Assembly: GCA_963971575.1 (NCBI GenBank)
Contig: OZ020617.1
Coordinates: forward strand, 36,733,626 to 36,797,625
Direction of reading: 5' to 3'
DNA from: Liopterus haemorrhoidalis
Lineage: Eukaryota > Arthropoda > Insecta > Coleoptera > Dytiscidae
Length of the DNA: 64,000 bases
The position numbers and the translations under genes were made by a program. Below the pieces are notes generated by a model. It ran no database searches and had not been told where the DNA came from. It worked only from the letters and a program-made list of their open reading frames with translations. Of the stretch, positions 11,123 through 22,889 are shown piece by piece. How positions within the stretch are numbered: the stretch's first letter is position 1; the number at the start of each line of letters is the position of its first letter.

Positions 11123-11529
11123 ATATTGTTGGCGGATGGTCGGGGGGTATTGTGATCAAACAGATTTTGACATTTTGAGATTTCGATGGATCTCCACAAA
11201 TTGAGGTCCCTACATAACGTTTTGACTATTTTTAGCATGATGTCTGTCGGTGTGTCCGTCTGTTCGTCCGTCTGTCTGTGTACAGGTGCAGAGCAATTTT
11301 TTTCAAAACTTCATATTATACTTTTGACATCATTGGCATGAGTTGATAAATATCGGTTGACTAGAAATGGGAATGTAATCATGTCGATTTTAAGATTTTT
11401 GCGAATATTTCGAAAAAATTATTTAACAAAAGTTTCTATAAAAGTAATAACTAACAACTTTTATTTGAGATATTTTTTATGTGTGAAGTATTCCACCTTA
11501 TTTTAATGTGTTCTAGTTATTGACTGTGA
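11123..11529. other. Unassigned; GTCY-rich stretch
   Basis: GTCTGTCGGTGTGTCCGTCT around 11250-11280 resembles the GTCT tract of family R, but the flanks differ. Confidence 0.45.
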
Positions 11530-11800
11530 TATTCGATGGTAATTGGTCCCTTTACAGCCTCTTCCCATCACCCTGAGTCTGTTCAAATTTTCGAACAGAC
11601 TTTACCTTATTCATTTGTGTTTGTCTGTGCAAGATTTCTTTCTTGGGTATGCGTAAATTTATTGATTTTATCTCTTTATTTATTATTTAATTTATTGTCT
11701 TTAATATGTAGTGTAGTCATGTAGATGGGCTGTGTTATTCGCAAATAGTCTTTGTTGCTGTGCGCCAAAAATTTTAACTAACTAACTAACTATATAGATT
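11530..11800 (+). repeat. Dispersed repeat E copy 1
   Basis: This stretch (CCATCACCCTGAGTCTGTT, then GATGGGCTG, then GCAAATAG, then an AACTAACTAACT tail) is collinear with 47385-47760. The tail and the CAAATAG motif also occur inverted at about 30672-30725. The tetranucleotide tail suggests a LINE or SINE 3' end on the plus strand. No protein domain is recognised. Confidence 0.55.
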
Positions 11801-13309
11801 CATGATTAAAAAGTAGTTAATTTAATTTAAAAACACAGAAATTCTGTGCGTCACTTGTAAAATTTTAGAATCTACGTCATCAAGATGGGCACCGAACCAT
11901 CAGCTGCTTGTAATCTACAGCAACGTTTAAAATAATTTATTATTTTATTTACTCTAACATATAAATAATATTCTAGTTATAAAGATGAGTTGGTATTATG
12001 TCCATCTTTTAGCGTACATCGAACGGCACCAACAGTTTATAACCAGTGGCGAATGGTTAAGCGGAACCTGTATTTTTAGAAATATTTTTACACAAATTAT
12101 ATGACAGAGGTAGGACTTGAACTAATTTCTATATCCTTGCTTAGCGGCCAAACAGCAAGTACAAATATTTTAACGCTTGCATCCACAGGCTTGCTATCAT
12201 ATTGGTTTTACCATCTATTATAGATCCTAGCTTCCTCTCGTAGCTATTTTACTCCTAACCGCGCTTAATTTCAGTGGAGTTACTTCACCCTCCGCAGCAT
12301 TTACTTTTCCCCCTACTAGGTTTGTCAATTTTTTCTAAGGAGACCTTAAAATGCGTGCACCTCGGTTTTGGGCGTAGTGTAGTTGTGTTCTAAATATAAC
12401 TACGTCCGGATTCTTCCACTTGAGTATTTGTAACGAGGTTTCTCGTATATGTTAAGATATTAAAACTGCATTACTTTACAGTAGTGTTTCTTAAAAGGTG
12501 TTCCAGTGATACTTGGTGTTATATTAAAGCAAGTTTTAATTTGATTTCATGAACTTTCTGTTGGCTTTAAATTGTTTTAAATGTCATTTCTTAATTTACT
12601 ACACTAATTGAAGAATTTAACATAATACACTTGTAGAAATTTTAGTAGTTTCAAAAGCAATAGTAATTAGTAAACTATCTGAAATAGTTTGAGCTAATCT
12701 TCTAGTTAGAATTACTTACGTCACGTAACTTACTGCAGACATCTAGCGTGCATTGGACTAATTTTCAATAGTTTTTTCAACACTTTAAAAATAGAAAAGT
12801 GTTAATAGAGTGTAGAACTAAAACGAAAAATGTATTAATTCTTAGCCCATTTACCACTTTCTGCACGTTGCATCTTTCTCTGATAAATATCTTGGTCAGC
12901 AAGCAATTAAGGTTCTATTAATCGAGCTTTACTCACAAAAATCCGTCATCTTGTTCAGTTGTGTTTTTAATCTAGCGACAGAATCTTGGACGTCAATACT
13001 TGCTGAATCTTTCACAACCCATTTTTTACAAGGTATTTCCGTGAGTAGATGATTATTCAAACTTTCTCGTTACCTTTCTGCCCTCTTCACATCCTCGTTG
13101 ACTGGACTCCCACTATTTATTTAACGTATGGCTACATAAACATGTCAATATACATCAATTGCTATATTAATTACAAAATAATTACAATTGAACATCCAAG
13201 TTATTGATGTATTCACTAATCGTCTATTTTCCATTTCCTATGATACTTGACTTCAAATTTGTAGATCAGAGAGCAAACTGATTTTGCGATATAATTGGAA
13301 AAAATTCAC
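11801..13309. other. No gene recognised
   Basis: Contains a lone CAGTGGCGAATGG at about 12042, a possible hAT end without a partner. Otherwise AT-rich sequence without signal. Confidence 0.5.
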
Positions 13310-13560
13310 GTTTGACGTGGTAGTGGGCAAGCCACGTTGCGAGAGCCAATAATGGTAGATGGACCAGAAAAGTACTGAAGTGGTGACCTAGAGACAGTAT
13401 TAGAAACCGACCTCTGCATACAGTAGACTTCCAATCCGGTGGACAGATGATATCAAGAAATGGTTGGTAATTGGCTGAAGGTGGCACAGAACAGAGAGGA
13501 GTGGATATGTAAAAGAAAGGCCTATGTTCAGCAGTGGACGTCAATGGCTGATAAATGATA
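13310..13560 (+). pseudogene. LINE ORF2 C-terminal fragment
   Basis: The readings WASHVARANNGRWTRKVLKW and, in shifted frames, DDIKKW and the end matching KAYVQQWTSM are the zinc-finger-like C-terminus typical of insect LINEs of the RTE/Jockey group (consensus WAGHVAR-DGRW, then TRW-DDI, then EAYVQQW). Frameshifts and stops are present. It is 5'-truncated and very short. Confidence 0.65.
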
Positions 13561-13744
13561 ATGATGACTGCAAACAGTAATCTAAAATTTTCTTCATTTA
13601 TGCAACTTCTCTATGTAGTATACAGCAATACAATGTTTAGAGAGCCAAAAGATTTTAGAAAATGTTATTGTTATTTCTTTTCAATACATATTTCATGAAG
13701 ATTTTTACAGCTAGTTATGAAAAATCGCATATTTCAAAGTGTTT

Positions 13745-14240
13745 TCTCACTGGCCAATTCGAGCTCTTTTCGGAGCATCATCCATGACCTAGCGCATGTT
13801 TCGGGAGTTAAGTCTCTTACTTCGACCCTTATGTTGTCCTATTGATGTAGCATTCAGGCTTCTATACTCGTTGTTTGAAATAGTTCCACAAGAAGTAGGG
13901 GACCGTCAAATCTGATGAACAAGCAGGTCAAACAACATTCGCCTTTCTTGATAACATTCTGTCATAAAAAAAAAGTTAACGCAAAAATCCTATGGTCGCT
14001 CTGGCGATATGCGTAGAGGCTACATCATGTTGTAACAATAAGTCGACAATTATTTCGATAGATTCGATAGCTGAGCGTAAAAAAAAAACAGTCATGGTTC
14101 TGTATATAGTGCTGGTAACGATATCTGTGTGGTCGTTTTAAAAACAAGCTTCAATTTGTATAAGTGCAGATGGTACGAACACTACATTTTCAGAGAAGGT
14201 GGCCAACTGATCCCAAATTCTCAAACCCTGTTTCTAAATT
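13745..14240 (-). pseudogene. Degenerate mariner transposase C-terminal half
   Basis: On the minus strand the readings LLQHDVASTHIARATIGFLR and DLTVPYFLWNYFKQRV align with the second-Asp region (consensus QQDGATxHTA) and the SPDLTPxDFFLWGY region of mariner transposases of the same broad group as the element at 32 kb. The third catalytic Asp position reads Tyr. Several frameshifts and stops exist. No terminal repeats were found. Confidence 0.55.
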
Positions 14241-14934
14241 TCTGATTATGTTGTTATTCCGAGATGTTCTGACATTAAAATGCCGACAGTATTTCCTTTT
14301 TGACAAAATAATCGGCTGTTCATATTAATATGGAATTCTTATTCACTTTTTCTTCTCCTTCTGCCTGTAGATATCCACTTGACGTAGACCTCTCTTAATA
14401 TTTTCCGTTTTATCCTGTCTTTAGCTAACTGATGCCATTTTGTTCTTGCCACTTATTTAATATCATTCAATCACCTCTACTGGGTCTATTTATGTTTTGT
14501 TAGGGCAGCCTTGTTCTCCCGCTATGGGCCCACTGTCTGGGCTCGTTCCCAGCTCGTCTTGTATCACATATACTAAACTTGGAGAGTATTAACTTGACCA
14601 TCTTGAACCTTTGAACCTCTTGACCTGTTAGAAAAAAGGTATGGTTCAATCTAGAATTTCAATCGCACAGCTTCGAATTTCAATAGCAAAGCTACAATAG
14701 AAATGCTCCATGTACAAAAACACACAAACGTTGATCTGAATATAATCAAATATAACGAGCGTAGTTAAAAACTGCTGATGTATGTTGGGTATGAGAAGCT
14801 CAAATACATTGTTAAAGTTTACATAGAATAGTGTGATAAAAATGTATATTTCATTATTGGTTCTCTGTAGATCAGTCGTCACATAAAGGCTCGTGAACTG
14901 TAATTACATGTCGTATATTTGGAAATATGCGAAA
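14241..14934. other. No gene recognised
   Basis: The short patch near 14500-14570 is GC-richer but has no long frame or splice pattern that I trust. Confidence 0.5.
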
Positions 14935-15710
14935 TATTTGGCAGTAAAAGTCACAGAATTATGTTATACAGATGACACGATCGTAGTGGCAGAAACCGAA
15001 CAAGAATTACAGCATAACATAGATGTGTATTATAAAGAACTAAAGAGAAATAATATGGCGATAAACAAAAATAAGAAAAAGACAATGATAATAAATGGAA
15101 AGAACAAAACACACTTTATAAAAAAGACATCAATAAGTGAACAGCTACACATACTTAGGAGCAACAATAACCAGTGACGGTGACCTAAATGATGAAATAA
15201 AGGAAAGAATAGGAAGAACAAGAAGACCGTTTAATGCCATCAGAAGTAAATTCCTGGGAAATAAACAAATTCCCACAGAGGTGAAAGCAGAGGTGTTCAA
15301 AAAGGTGATAGTACCAATAGTCACATATGTCAGTGAATCGTGGACTATCACAACTAAACATCAAAGCAAGATCAGAAGCATGGAAATGAGATTTTCGATA
15401 AAAATAACGGGAAACACGAAGGAAAACTGAATTAGAAACGCGACGTTCAGGGAAGAATTACAAACGAAACCAGTAGAACATCTAATTCAAGAAAGTAAAT
15501 GAGACGACTAGGTCATGTCCAAAGAATGGGAGATGAAAGAATAATAGATGAGGTGCGACCAATAGGAAAGAGAAGAAGAGGACGACCCATTACGATTTGG
15601 AAGGTGAAGTGAGACAAGAAATATAGAGGCGATGGGTCAAATGGACAGATATTAAAACCTTCACGGAAAATAGGAGAGCCTGGAAAGAAACCTGTAAAAG
15701 TCCACCAGAA
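14935..15710 (+). pseudogene. LINE reverse transcriptase fragment (YxDDT motif)
   Basis: ELCYTDDTIVVAETEQEL contains the catalytic DD of a non-LTR reverse transcriptase. After a frameshift near 15135 the reading continues as NSYTYLGATITSDGDLN, then AEVFKKVIVPIVTYVSESWT, IRSMEMRF, LGHVQRMGDERI and GKRRRGRPIT. This is the normal order for the C-terminal half of insect 'endonuclease-reverse transcriptase' LINEs. Endonuclease and RT N-terminus are missing. A second copy of the same type lies inverted at 18830-19425. Confidence 0.85.
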
Positions 15711-16724
15711 GATGTACCGTCACTTTTCTTCACAACGCCTTACACCCAAAGGTAAACTTAGGATTTAGTAAGTAAGTATATTTGGAAATGATATCGACTA
15801 ATTATATAATGGCAACTATCTTTGCAACAGTACAGATTAGCAGAATATATACACACAAACCCTGCAAATACGGCCAAATTGTATTTACTTTTTATGAAAA
15901 AAAGATAAAAATATATTTATTTTTTTAAAAGGTATGACCTTTCATCAAACAAAAAAAATGAAACATCGGTCATAAAATATAATCATCTCTTTCCGTAGTA
16001 ATATCGAGGTGTCACACATATACCCTTGCTTTTGGGTCGTTAAGTGTCAGGTGATCCTCAGTGAATTCAGAAATGGTTGAAATGTTCCCGTACACGTTCG
16101 AGGGGAAAATACGAACATGGATAAAGCGATATCGTTATCAAATATTTGATTTGTGACCATCCTCCCTCCGGACAAGGGGTGGAGGACACCGGAGTTGTTA
16201 GTACCGGTCTGGAGTCCGGGGTTCACTACTAGATATTGACACGGGCAGAGAATAATGACTCGATGGCTTTATCACCACGTCACACATACATCAAGAAAGA
16301 TTTATATGTGTGATTAAAATTTACAGGAAAAATTGTCAGGTCACAGTATGTTCAACGCTCTAAGCACATTTTTCATTTTTTAGGAGTTTACTAACAGATT
16401 TGTACACGTGTTTTATAGAAAAAATACAAGAGAAATATGTGTTTACTAACTAGGGTAAAGAGATTTCCAAATGTAAAAACAGAAAGATCAAACAATATAT
16501 ATTGTTTTCTGCTGTAAACATCTCAAAACATACAATGTGTAACAGCGAAACAGGACACCGTCACTATTTTATTTATTATTAGAGATAAAAAAAAAAATAC
16601 TAAATAACAAAGTTGTAGGAGACTAAAAGGGATATCTGCTAATAGAAGAAATATTTTTATTTAAACCAGTGGTTCTCAAGCTAAAGTACAAAGTTATATT
16701 ATTTTAAATCAGATTGTACATGTA
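15711..16724. other. Unassigned; one GC-rich patch
   Basis: 16150-16260 (CTCCGGACAAGGGGTGGAGG region) is GC-rich without a recognised domain. A lone CAGTGGTTCTCAAGC at about 16672 may be an hAT end. Confidence 0.45.
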
Positions 16725-16902
16725 GGCTGTTTGTTTGGTTTAAGCGGAACTAAATTTTGAATTCTAGTTACTTTTATCGTCTAAGTGAGGCTTTTGATCA
16801 TTTTGTTTAGCAAAAGCCCTCTTCAAACCTTAAAAGGAGTGCTCATGATGACTAACAAAAACGTAAATTCCAGTTAGTTTCGCTTAAACGTTTGGAATGG
16901 CC
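16725..16902. mobile_element. MITE C copy 2
   Basis: A 178-bp unit with ends GGCTGTTTGTTTGGTTTAAG and GTTTGGAATGGCC in inverted orientation, flanked by TA on each side. It shares its termini with the 391-bp copy at 3803-4193 but has a shorter interior. No coding. TA flanks suggest mobilisation by a Tc1/mariner-type transposase. Confidence 0.65.
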
Positions 16903-17470
16903 TATATCTTTTAAAACCATTTGATACCGTAATTTATTTCTTAATTTAAGCATATAAACATTTTATATTTTTATATAATAAATATTGAAATATGGAGAAA
17001 AATCCACTGAAATTAAAACAGTTTTTATTTTTAATGTTAGTCTAAAATAGTAAAGACTTTAATTACGCCCTATAGATAATTTTCTATCTAAATTCCATTA
17101 TTTTCTAAAAACAATTCACAAAATAATTTAAAGCAGATTAAAAAGTACTTTTAATTATTATTTATCGAGTCAAAGCAGTGCAAGCTTCTCTAATTCTATC
17201 AATCAAATTGTATTCAGTTATTTTTAAATTCGTAACCTACTCAATGCTTTTATTTATTTATTACTGAGTCTTTATTTTACATCAAAATGACATTTTTATG
17301 GCATAATTGTTTAGTTCAAGAGACATTACATGCCGACTGATCATTTTAGAAACGATAGAAAAATATATATCTATTTCACACAGTTCCAAAATTCAATGAC
17401 GTCTGCGAGCTTCTCATACCTAACGTACGTGCGTTAATTTTATCTTCATTTGTTATTTTTGAATATATTA
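16903..17470. other. No recognised feature
   Basis: Plain AT-rich DNA left of the mariner element. Confidence 0.6.
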
Positions 17471-18068
17471 CGAGGTGTGTAAATTAAGTAACCGGACTGT
17501 CAACATAGCGTTTGATATGGAAACATTAGGGACGCTGTACTTGGAGAGGTGACAGGTGAACTTGTGATACGCCTTCGATGTGATCCGGGATCTTGTGCTT
17601 TCAGATCGTTGGTTGATAGTCAGTATGATCGGGGAAGAGTTGAATTTTACTCACACTACCGTTCATCAGATTTTGACCAATGAATTGGGGATGAAAAAAA
17701 GCCACGCAAAAATTGTTCCAAAAAAGCAATAAACAGTTTTTGGCCAGTAAAAACATTCCTGTTGCACCCCAGCCTCTTTATTCGCCTGACTTGAGTCCTT
17801 GTGACTTTTTTCTCTTCCCAAGATTGACAAATCACCTCAAGGGACGTCATTTTGGGACACTCGAAAACATTCAAACCTCCGTTACCGACCAGCTGAAAGC
17901 TATTCCAGTATCCGAGATTCAGTACTGCTATGAGGATTGGAAGAACCGTCTCCAGCGCTGTGTAGCTTCCCAAGGAAGTTAATTTGAGGGAGACAATATT
18001 GAATTGTAATTCTATACGCATAAACAAAATTTAAAAAATCAGTCCGGTTACTTAATTTACACACCTCG
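17471..18068 (+). mobile_element. Deletion-derived mariner element with perfect terminal repeats
   Basis: A 28-bp terminal repeat beginning CGAGGTGTGTAAATTAAGTA at 17471 is exactly repeated in inverse at 18041-18068, and both ends are flanked by TA. The inside keeps an N-terminal helix-turn-helix part (about 17600-17700, SDRWLIVSMIGEELNF then THTTVHQILTNELGM) joined to the C-terminal part of a mariner transposase. The central catalytic region is absent. At 598 bp it is less than half a normal mariner. Perfect ends suggest fairly recent mobility by a transposase supplied elsewhere. Confidence 0.9.
17713..17982 (+). pseudogene. Mariner transposase C-terminal remnant
   Basis: An 89-codon open frame reads QPLYSPDLSPCDFFLFPRLT, then LKGRHFGTLENIQ and ending NRLQRCVASQGS. 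It contains the third catalytic Asp of the mariner DDD triad (SPDLSPCD) and the normal C-terminus. The first two catalytic Asp residues are lost in the internal deletion, so it cannot catalyse transposition. Confidence 0.85.
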
Positions 18069-18504
18069 TAAGTTAAACAGGCGTTTGATTTTGTATATGA
18101 AGCGATTTTATTGCTGCTGGGACTAGAGCGAGAGAAACAAGACAATAGTTCTCTCTGACCATTGGAACCAATAGCATCGCTTAATTTTTATGACCCTCTA
18201 GATTGAAACATACCCTTTCTCTGACAGGCTCTCATGCAAATCCTCTCCGATTATAACCTAATTTATGCGGCTTTCAAATTATGTAAAAATATGTGTTTTA
18301 TTTCTATTGGCAATCGAATATCTTCATATTTGATAGTTAAATATAAACTATTGTAGATCATGTAGTATCAAGCAACATTCAAAAATGTTATACTCTATCT
18401 TCAATAATAAAAAAGTTGTGTATTGGGTAATGGAACCTCAACCACCTGGAATAATTAGATATTAATTATAATATTTTCTGTTATTACTTACTTTCTTACC
18501 TAAT
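18069..18504. other. No recognised feature
   Basis: Plain AT-rich DNA between the mariner derivative and the SINE. Confidence 0.6.
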
Positions 18505-18750
18505 AGCCCACGGAGTGGCCGAGCTCGTTAAATAATGCAGTTTTGAAAGGTTATAATAGTTTGAATTGTAAGGTTTCTAGTTCAATTCCCCATTGATGAT
18601 ATTATTCGGGCGCAAATAATATGTTTAACATTACTCCCATTTTCACAATGATTCACCTTCATCCAGGTGTAGGAGCTCGTTCCCTAGCATCGGCGATTAG
18701 CCTCGTTGCAGAAATAGGCCGATGTAAAATAAATAAAATTTAAAAAAATA
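18505..18750 (+). mobile_element. tRNA-derived SINE
   Basis: GAGTGGCCGAGCTCGTTAA at about 18513-18531 matches an A box of the Leu/Ser tRNA type, and AGTTCAATTCCCC about 55 bases later fits a B box. The tRNA-unrelated body follows, ending in GATGTAAAATAAATAAAATT. This order (pol III head, body, A-rich tail) and the length of about 245 bases are those of a SINE. Target duplications are not certain. Confidence 0.7.
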
Positions 18751-18829
18751 CTTATTTAATCCTAAGGTTTTAAAACTTTTCGGTGCACGGCTGTGTGAGT
18801 TTGATCCATATCTTCCAGAAGTCATGACA

Positions 18830-19425
18830 CTGCTTCCTATTTCTGGGACAAACTTTGGGCCTCCTTCCATGTTAGCCCTCTATCTGCTATCGCCTCGGTT
18901 ACTTCTTCTATGTCTTCCTCGTTTCCTTTTGCCTGATGATCTGGCTTCAAGTATTCGTCTAATCATTCTGTGATCTCCCATTATTAGCATATAACCACCT
19001 AAGTTGTCCCTCATGTATGGTAATCCTTACAGGTTTTGTATTCAGATCTTTCCTGAAATTATCATTCCTAATGCGGTCCATTTTTGTTTTACCTTGGATT
19101 TTTCTAAGGAATCCCATTTCCATACTTTGTACTCTACTTTTGTTCTCTATTGATGTTGAAGCTTCACTGGCATATGCAAGAAATGGTACTGCAACATTTC
19201 TAAAAATCTCGGCTTTGGCCTTTTTTGGGATTTTATTTCTAGCCAAAAAGTTTTTTCATATTGCATTGAACAATCTATCGGTTGCACCTATTCTGTAGTT
19301 CGTTTTCTCGTCCAATTTCCCTTCTTCATTGATGACTGACCACAGATTCTTGAAATTTAGTACTTGTTCCTTCTATAGTAATGTTGTTTGTTAACCTGTC
19401 CTTGCTGATTACCATCGTTTTGGAT
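18830..19425 (-). pseudogene. LINE ORF2 C-terminal fragment, minus strand
   Basis: The minus-strand readings TTEIGATDRLFNAI, ARNKIPKKAKAEIFRNVAVP, then ENKSRVQSMEMGFLRKIQGK and KDLNTKPVRITI correspond block for block to the plus-strand copy at 15137-15480, so both are one LINE family. The usual YGSE/ESW motif reads YASEAST. Frameshifts and stops break the ends. Confidence 0.8.
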
Positions 19426-20499
19426 TATTATTATCCCCCCCCCCCGACAATCAAAACAAGTTTTTAAGAGACACATTTTTCTTGTTATTGAATGTGAATC
19501 CCTCAATAAATAATGTTGGCGTCTGAGCCCCCTTATAAAAATTTGGGTGCGTGCCTGTCTTGGCTGTCTCGGGTGTGCAACTGATTTTAACCAGAACAGT
19601 TGCTGGCCACAACGAATAGATTTTCACAGATTTATCGCTAAAGTTCTTAGTGGTAGCAGCGGCCAACTGTGCTCACTGCCATACGAACTATACCCCAAAG
19701 CTCACGCAACTGGTCGTATGTCTTTTGATGTTTTTACTTTATAGCTTTTTCGTAATTACCCTTCAAACCCTTCATAATTCGTAAAACGTGCCGGTAGATC
19801 CCGTATTTTACGATGTGAGTAACAGTTAAACTACCTCTATAATATTGGTACTAAAATATTAATATCGGTTTTCCCAAATATCTTATAAGGAAAATTTCAA
19901 GGTCATTTGAAACGTTTCTGCTAAATTAACCGTTTTATGCAATTCAACATTTTTTGTGGTTCCATATTTTTTGTGATTTTTCGCAAACTCATACATCTTA
20001 TATGCCTTTATTTTTTTCCACTCGAAATACTACCCCTATTTCAATTCTCATTCATATTTATCGGTTACTTCCGGTCTCTACGTCCGTTCTTCGAAATTCG
20101 CTATGCACCGACGTTTATTTTCTAAACTGGCATCTTATTATGAATTCTCTTAACGTGTCAAAAGCACTCACAAAAAATATTAATTTCCATTTATTATTTA
20201 CAACATTTTATGAACAGTTATCATCTCACTTTTTAAAATTTTAATCGAATTTTTTTCGTAAAACAAATTACATGACACGGCTAAAATCTATTTATGTTAA
20301 AACTGTAAGTAGGCAATAATTAGTAATCGGCACATCACAGTAAAAATAATTTAAACCTTGCATCGTTTAACAATTACCATTTAACTATCTTGTACAGAGT
20401 TGCCTCATTGTTCTGATATTTCAGCTTACATTTTCATTTTAAAAAAGGTGACTCTCTCATATCCCCCGTAATAAAAATTTCCCCTCAAGCTAAAGACCA
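19426..20499. other. Unassigned; C run
   Basis: A run of about 12 C lies near 19434-19445, followed by a mixed-composition patch to 19745 with no family match. The rest is AT-rich. Confidence 0.45.
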
Positions 20500-20960
20500 A
20501 AATTTTTAATTCTTTTGTGCTACCCGTCCTGACTTATGGGTTAGAAACAACTACTTTCACGTAGAAAATCCTAAACAGACTTGCAGTATGCCAAAGGGAT
20601 TTGAAGCGTAGGATTCTGGGAATAATACTGTGAGATATGAAACGTAACATTTGGATACGGCAAAAAACTGGTGTTACGTATATTGTACAGGCGATGGCAA
20701 GGCAAATGTGGAACTGAGCTGGGCGCTGGGCATATTACAGATGAAAGATGGGCAATAAATACCGTTTACTGGCGTCCCAGATATGGCAAGGAAAGCATAG
20801 ACCGACCATCTAAAGGACAGTCTGATGATATAAAGCAGGTAGCAGGCAAACACTGGTTGAGGATTGCAAAGGACTGTACAAGTTGGAAGAAAAAGGAGGA
20901 GGACTATGTCCAATATTGGACAATCATAAATGTCAGAAAGAAGAAGACGACGTAATCAAC
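20500..20960 (+). pseudogene. LINE ORF2 C-terminal fragment
   Basis: The readings FVLPVLTYGLETTTF, then RLAVCQRDLKRRILGI, then GHITDERWAINTVYWRPRYG and DDIKQVAGKHWLRIAKDCTS ending DYVQYWT are the classic C-terminal segment of RTE/Jockey-type LINEs. At least two frameshifts separate the blocks. It is related to, but distinct from, the fragments at 13310 and 48945. Confidence 0.8.
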
Positions 20961-21064
20961 AACATATTAATGAATTTATTTCTTACTAACCTTTGTATAA
21001 ATAATTCGGAATAACTTAGTTGTAAAGTAAATTTTGTAAGTATATCTGTATGAGTCTTGTTTAG

Positions 21065-21470
21065 CTAGTAACCATTATACAAAATTTAATGCAACATTTG
21101 CCAAATTATAACTAGAATTTTGACAAATAATTTAACCAAAATAACAGAAAAATAAAATTGTCTCCAGACAGGAAGCGAACCCTAGTTTGCAATTTAGGAA
21201 ACGAGAGGGCTAATCTGATCAAAAATTCTTGTTGTACTATTCCAGTTCACAACAATGTTTACTTACTAAATACATTACTTAGATTATTTCGGATTTTTAG
21301 TTTAAACCATCTGGGTTACAGAGTGTGGGACAACATTTTTCATGTACAATTTGGGCAAAAATCACGTCAAAATAATTTATTTTAAATGTATGAAAATAAA
21401 ATTTTGATTGTTAATCCACGTACTAAAGGCTTTCATTTGATACCCTACTCAGAATTTTAAAATATAACCC
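21065..21470 (-). repeat. Family R copy 2 (partial)
   Basis: Collinear with the central part of R copy 1: the segment around TTTGATACCCTACTCAGAAT, the CCATCTGGGTTACAGAGTGTG motif, and TGATCAAAAATTCTTGTTG. It contains a minus-strand GGTTCGCTTCC (plus 21171-21181), a near-perfect tRNA B box next to GCAAACTAG as in R copy 4. Both termini are missing. Confidence 0.7.
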
Positions 21471-21959
21471 TAAAAATTGAATTGCTGTTTTCTGTATAGA
21501 AAAGTGTAGATACATATAAATGTATATTTACATGTAAATTAATAATTAATTTTGATTTTGCCACTTATTTGCCATAGTGTTTTTATCCTGCGTGTACCAA
21601 AACACTAGGTGTAACCTATTAACCCGATGTTTACCCTGTGACGTATGCACTATATTCCTGGTTAATATTTCGGGATGCCCTCCAGCTCAGCTGTCTAATT
21701 TTACAGTATTCTTTTACACTGGATATTGAAAGAAAAAGCAACTGAAACTGCAAGCGTGGATTCAGGACAATGAACACATAGCTAAACCTGTCTACAGGAC
21801 AATACAACATCAGTGAAAATCTCATTTGTGATTTTCACTCATGCTTATTTATGCGGTCGAGTTACGTTCCTGGCTTAAAGCGAATTACTGTATAACGAAT
21901 CATTTATGTTTTGCAATGTCAAGTAGTGCGATCCATGCGGAACACGTAATAACATAGGC

Positions 21960-22290
21960 GTGTATTGAAAATTTTAGGCCGTAAATCAAAACTTAAACTA
22001 AACTTAGTAAACTCAATAAACCAAGGGAAACAAATCTCATTACTAGAGATACCGTCTCACATGGGTATCAGAGGTAATAAGATCGCTGACGCCATCGTCA
22101 AAGAAACGACACTTGCAGAAACTGAGATTCCGATCCCTTTATTCGACCTTAAAAAAATTTCAAAAAACAAGACCTTGCGAGGAACAAGAAATGGCATAAC
22201 ACATCAAATAATAAACTGCGAGAGGTCAAAGAAAATACTAATCGATGGCATGTACCTGACATACTTCTCTTACATACAGTAGATCGTTAC
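21960..22290 (+). pseudogene. RNase H domain fragment of a LINE
   Basis: The reading LLEIPSHMGIRGNKIADAIV matches the last conserved block of the RNase H domain in I/R1/Jockey-type LINEs (consensus WIPSHxGIxGNExAD). Two key positions are altered: the Trp before IPSH reads Glu and the Glu after GN reads Lys. The rest of the domain is missing. Confidence 0.7.
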
Positions 22291-22429
22291 GTATGGTATA
22301 ATTAATTGGGAAAATTCTGTTGATTGGCCGAGATTATTTAAACTGGAGTAAGGTGCAGTGCGTATTCAAGGTGAGGTTGACAGAAGATCATCTTGCAGGG
22401 ATATTTTTCCGCAGTTGAATATTCTTACA

Positions 22430-22860
22430 ATACCTTGTCTATAAATATTAAATCTGTTATTGTTTGTTAAGCAACACGATAATTTGTTCACTTCATCGCT
22501 CTCCATAGGTAAATATGACACTAGAAATAGATTTTAGACAGCAAGAATTTAGATTACCTCGCATAAAAAATAATATTACAAAAAAATTGCCTACATATGT
22601 TGGTGCTGTGTTGTTTAATAAACTGCCGAAGGCAGTTAAGAATTTGAAAATTGCATTGTTCAAGAAATGCATAACAGGCTATTTGCTACAGCAAGCCTTT
22701 CATACCATCACCGAGTTTCTCAGTGATCAGTTTAGCCTTCTAGCAGACATTTTAGAAAATTGTAATTTACAATTATTACACTTTTTTGTAATGTACATCT
22801 GTATTCTTCTACTGTGATTGGCACCCAATAAAATTTATTATTATTATAAATATTATTATA
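22430..22860 (+). pseudogene. CR1-like LINE ORF2 C-terminus and TTA tail
   Basis: The readings IPCLYILNLLLFVKQHDNLF and YDTRNR, then, after a frameshift, FRQQEFRLPRIKNN and VLFNKLPKAVKNL ending FHTITEFL follow the order of the C-terminal domain of CR1/Jockey LINEs. After the stop, CACCCAATAAAATTTATTAT leads into an ATT-repeat tail that marks the 3' end. Confidence 0.8.
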
Positions 22861-22889
22861 TTACTATTATTATAAATATAATTCGCACT

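Noticed and set aside
12042..12060. CAGTGGCGAATGG as an hAT end
   Set aside because: No partner end and no duplicated octamer; a six- to eight-base match can occur by chance.
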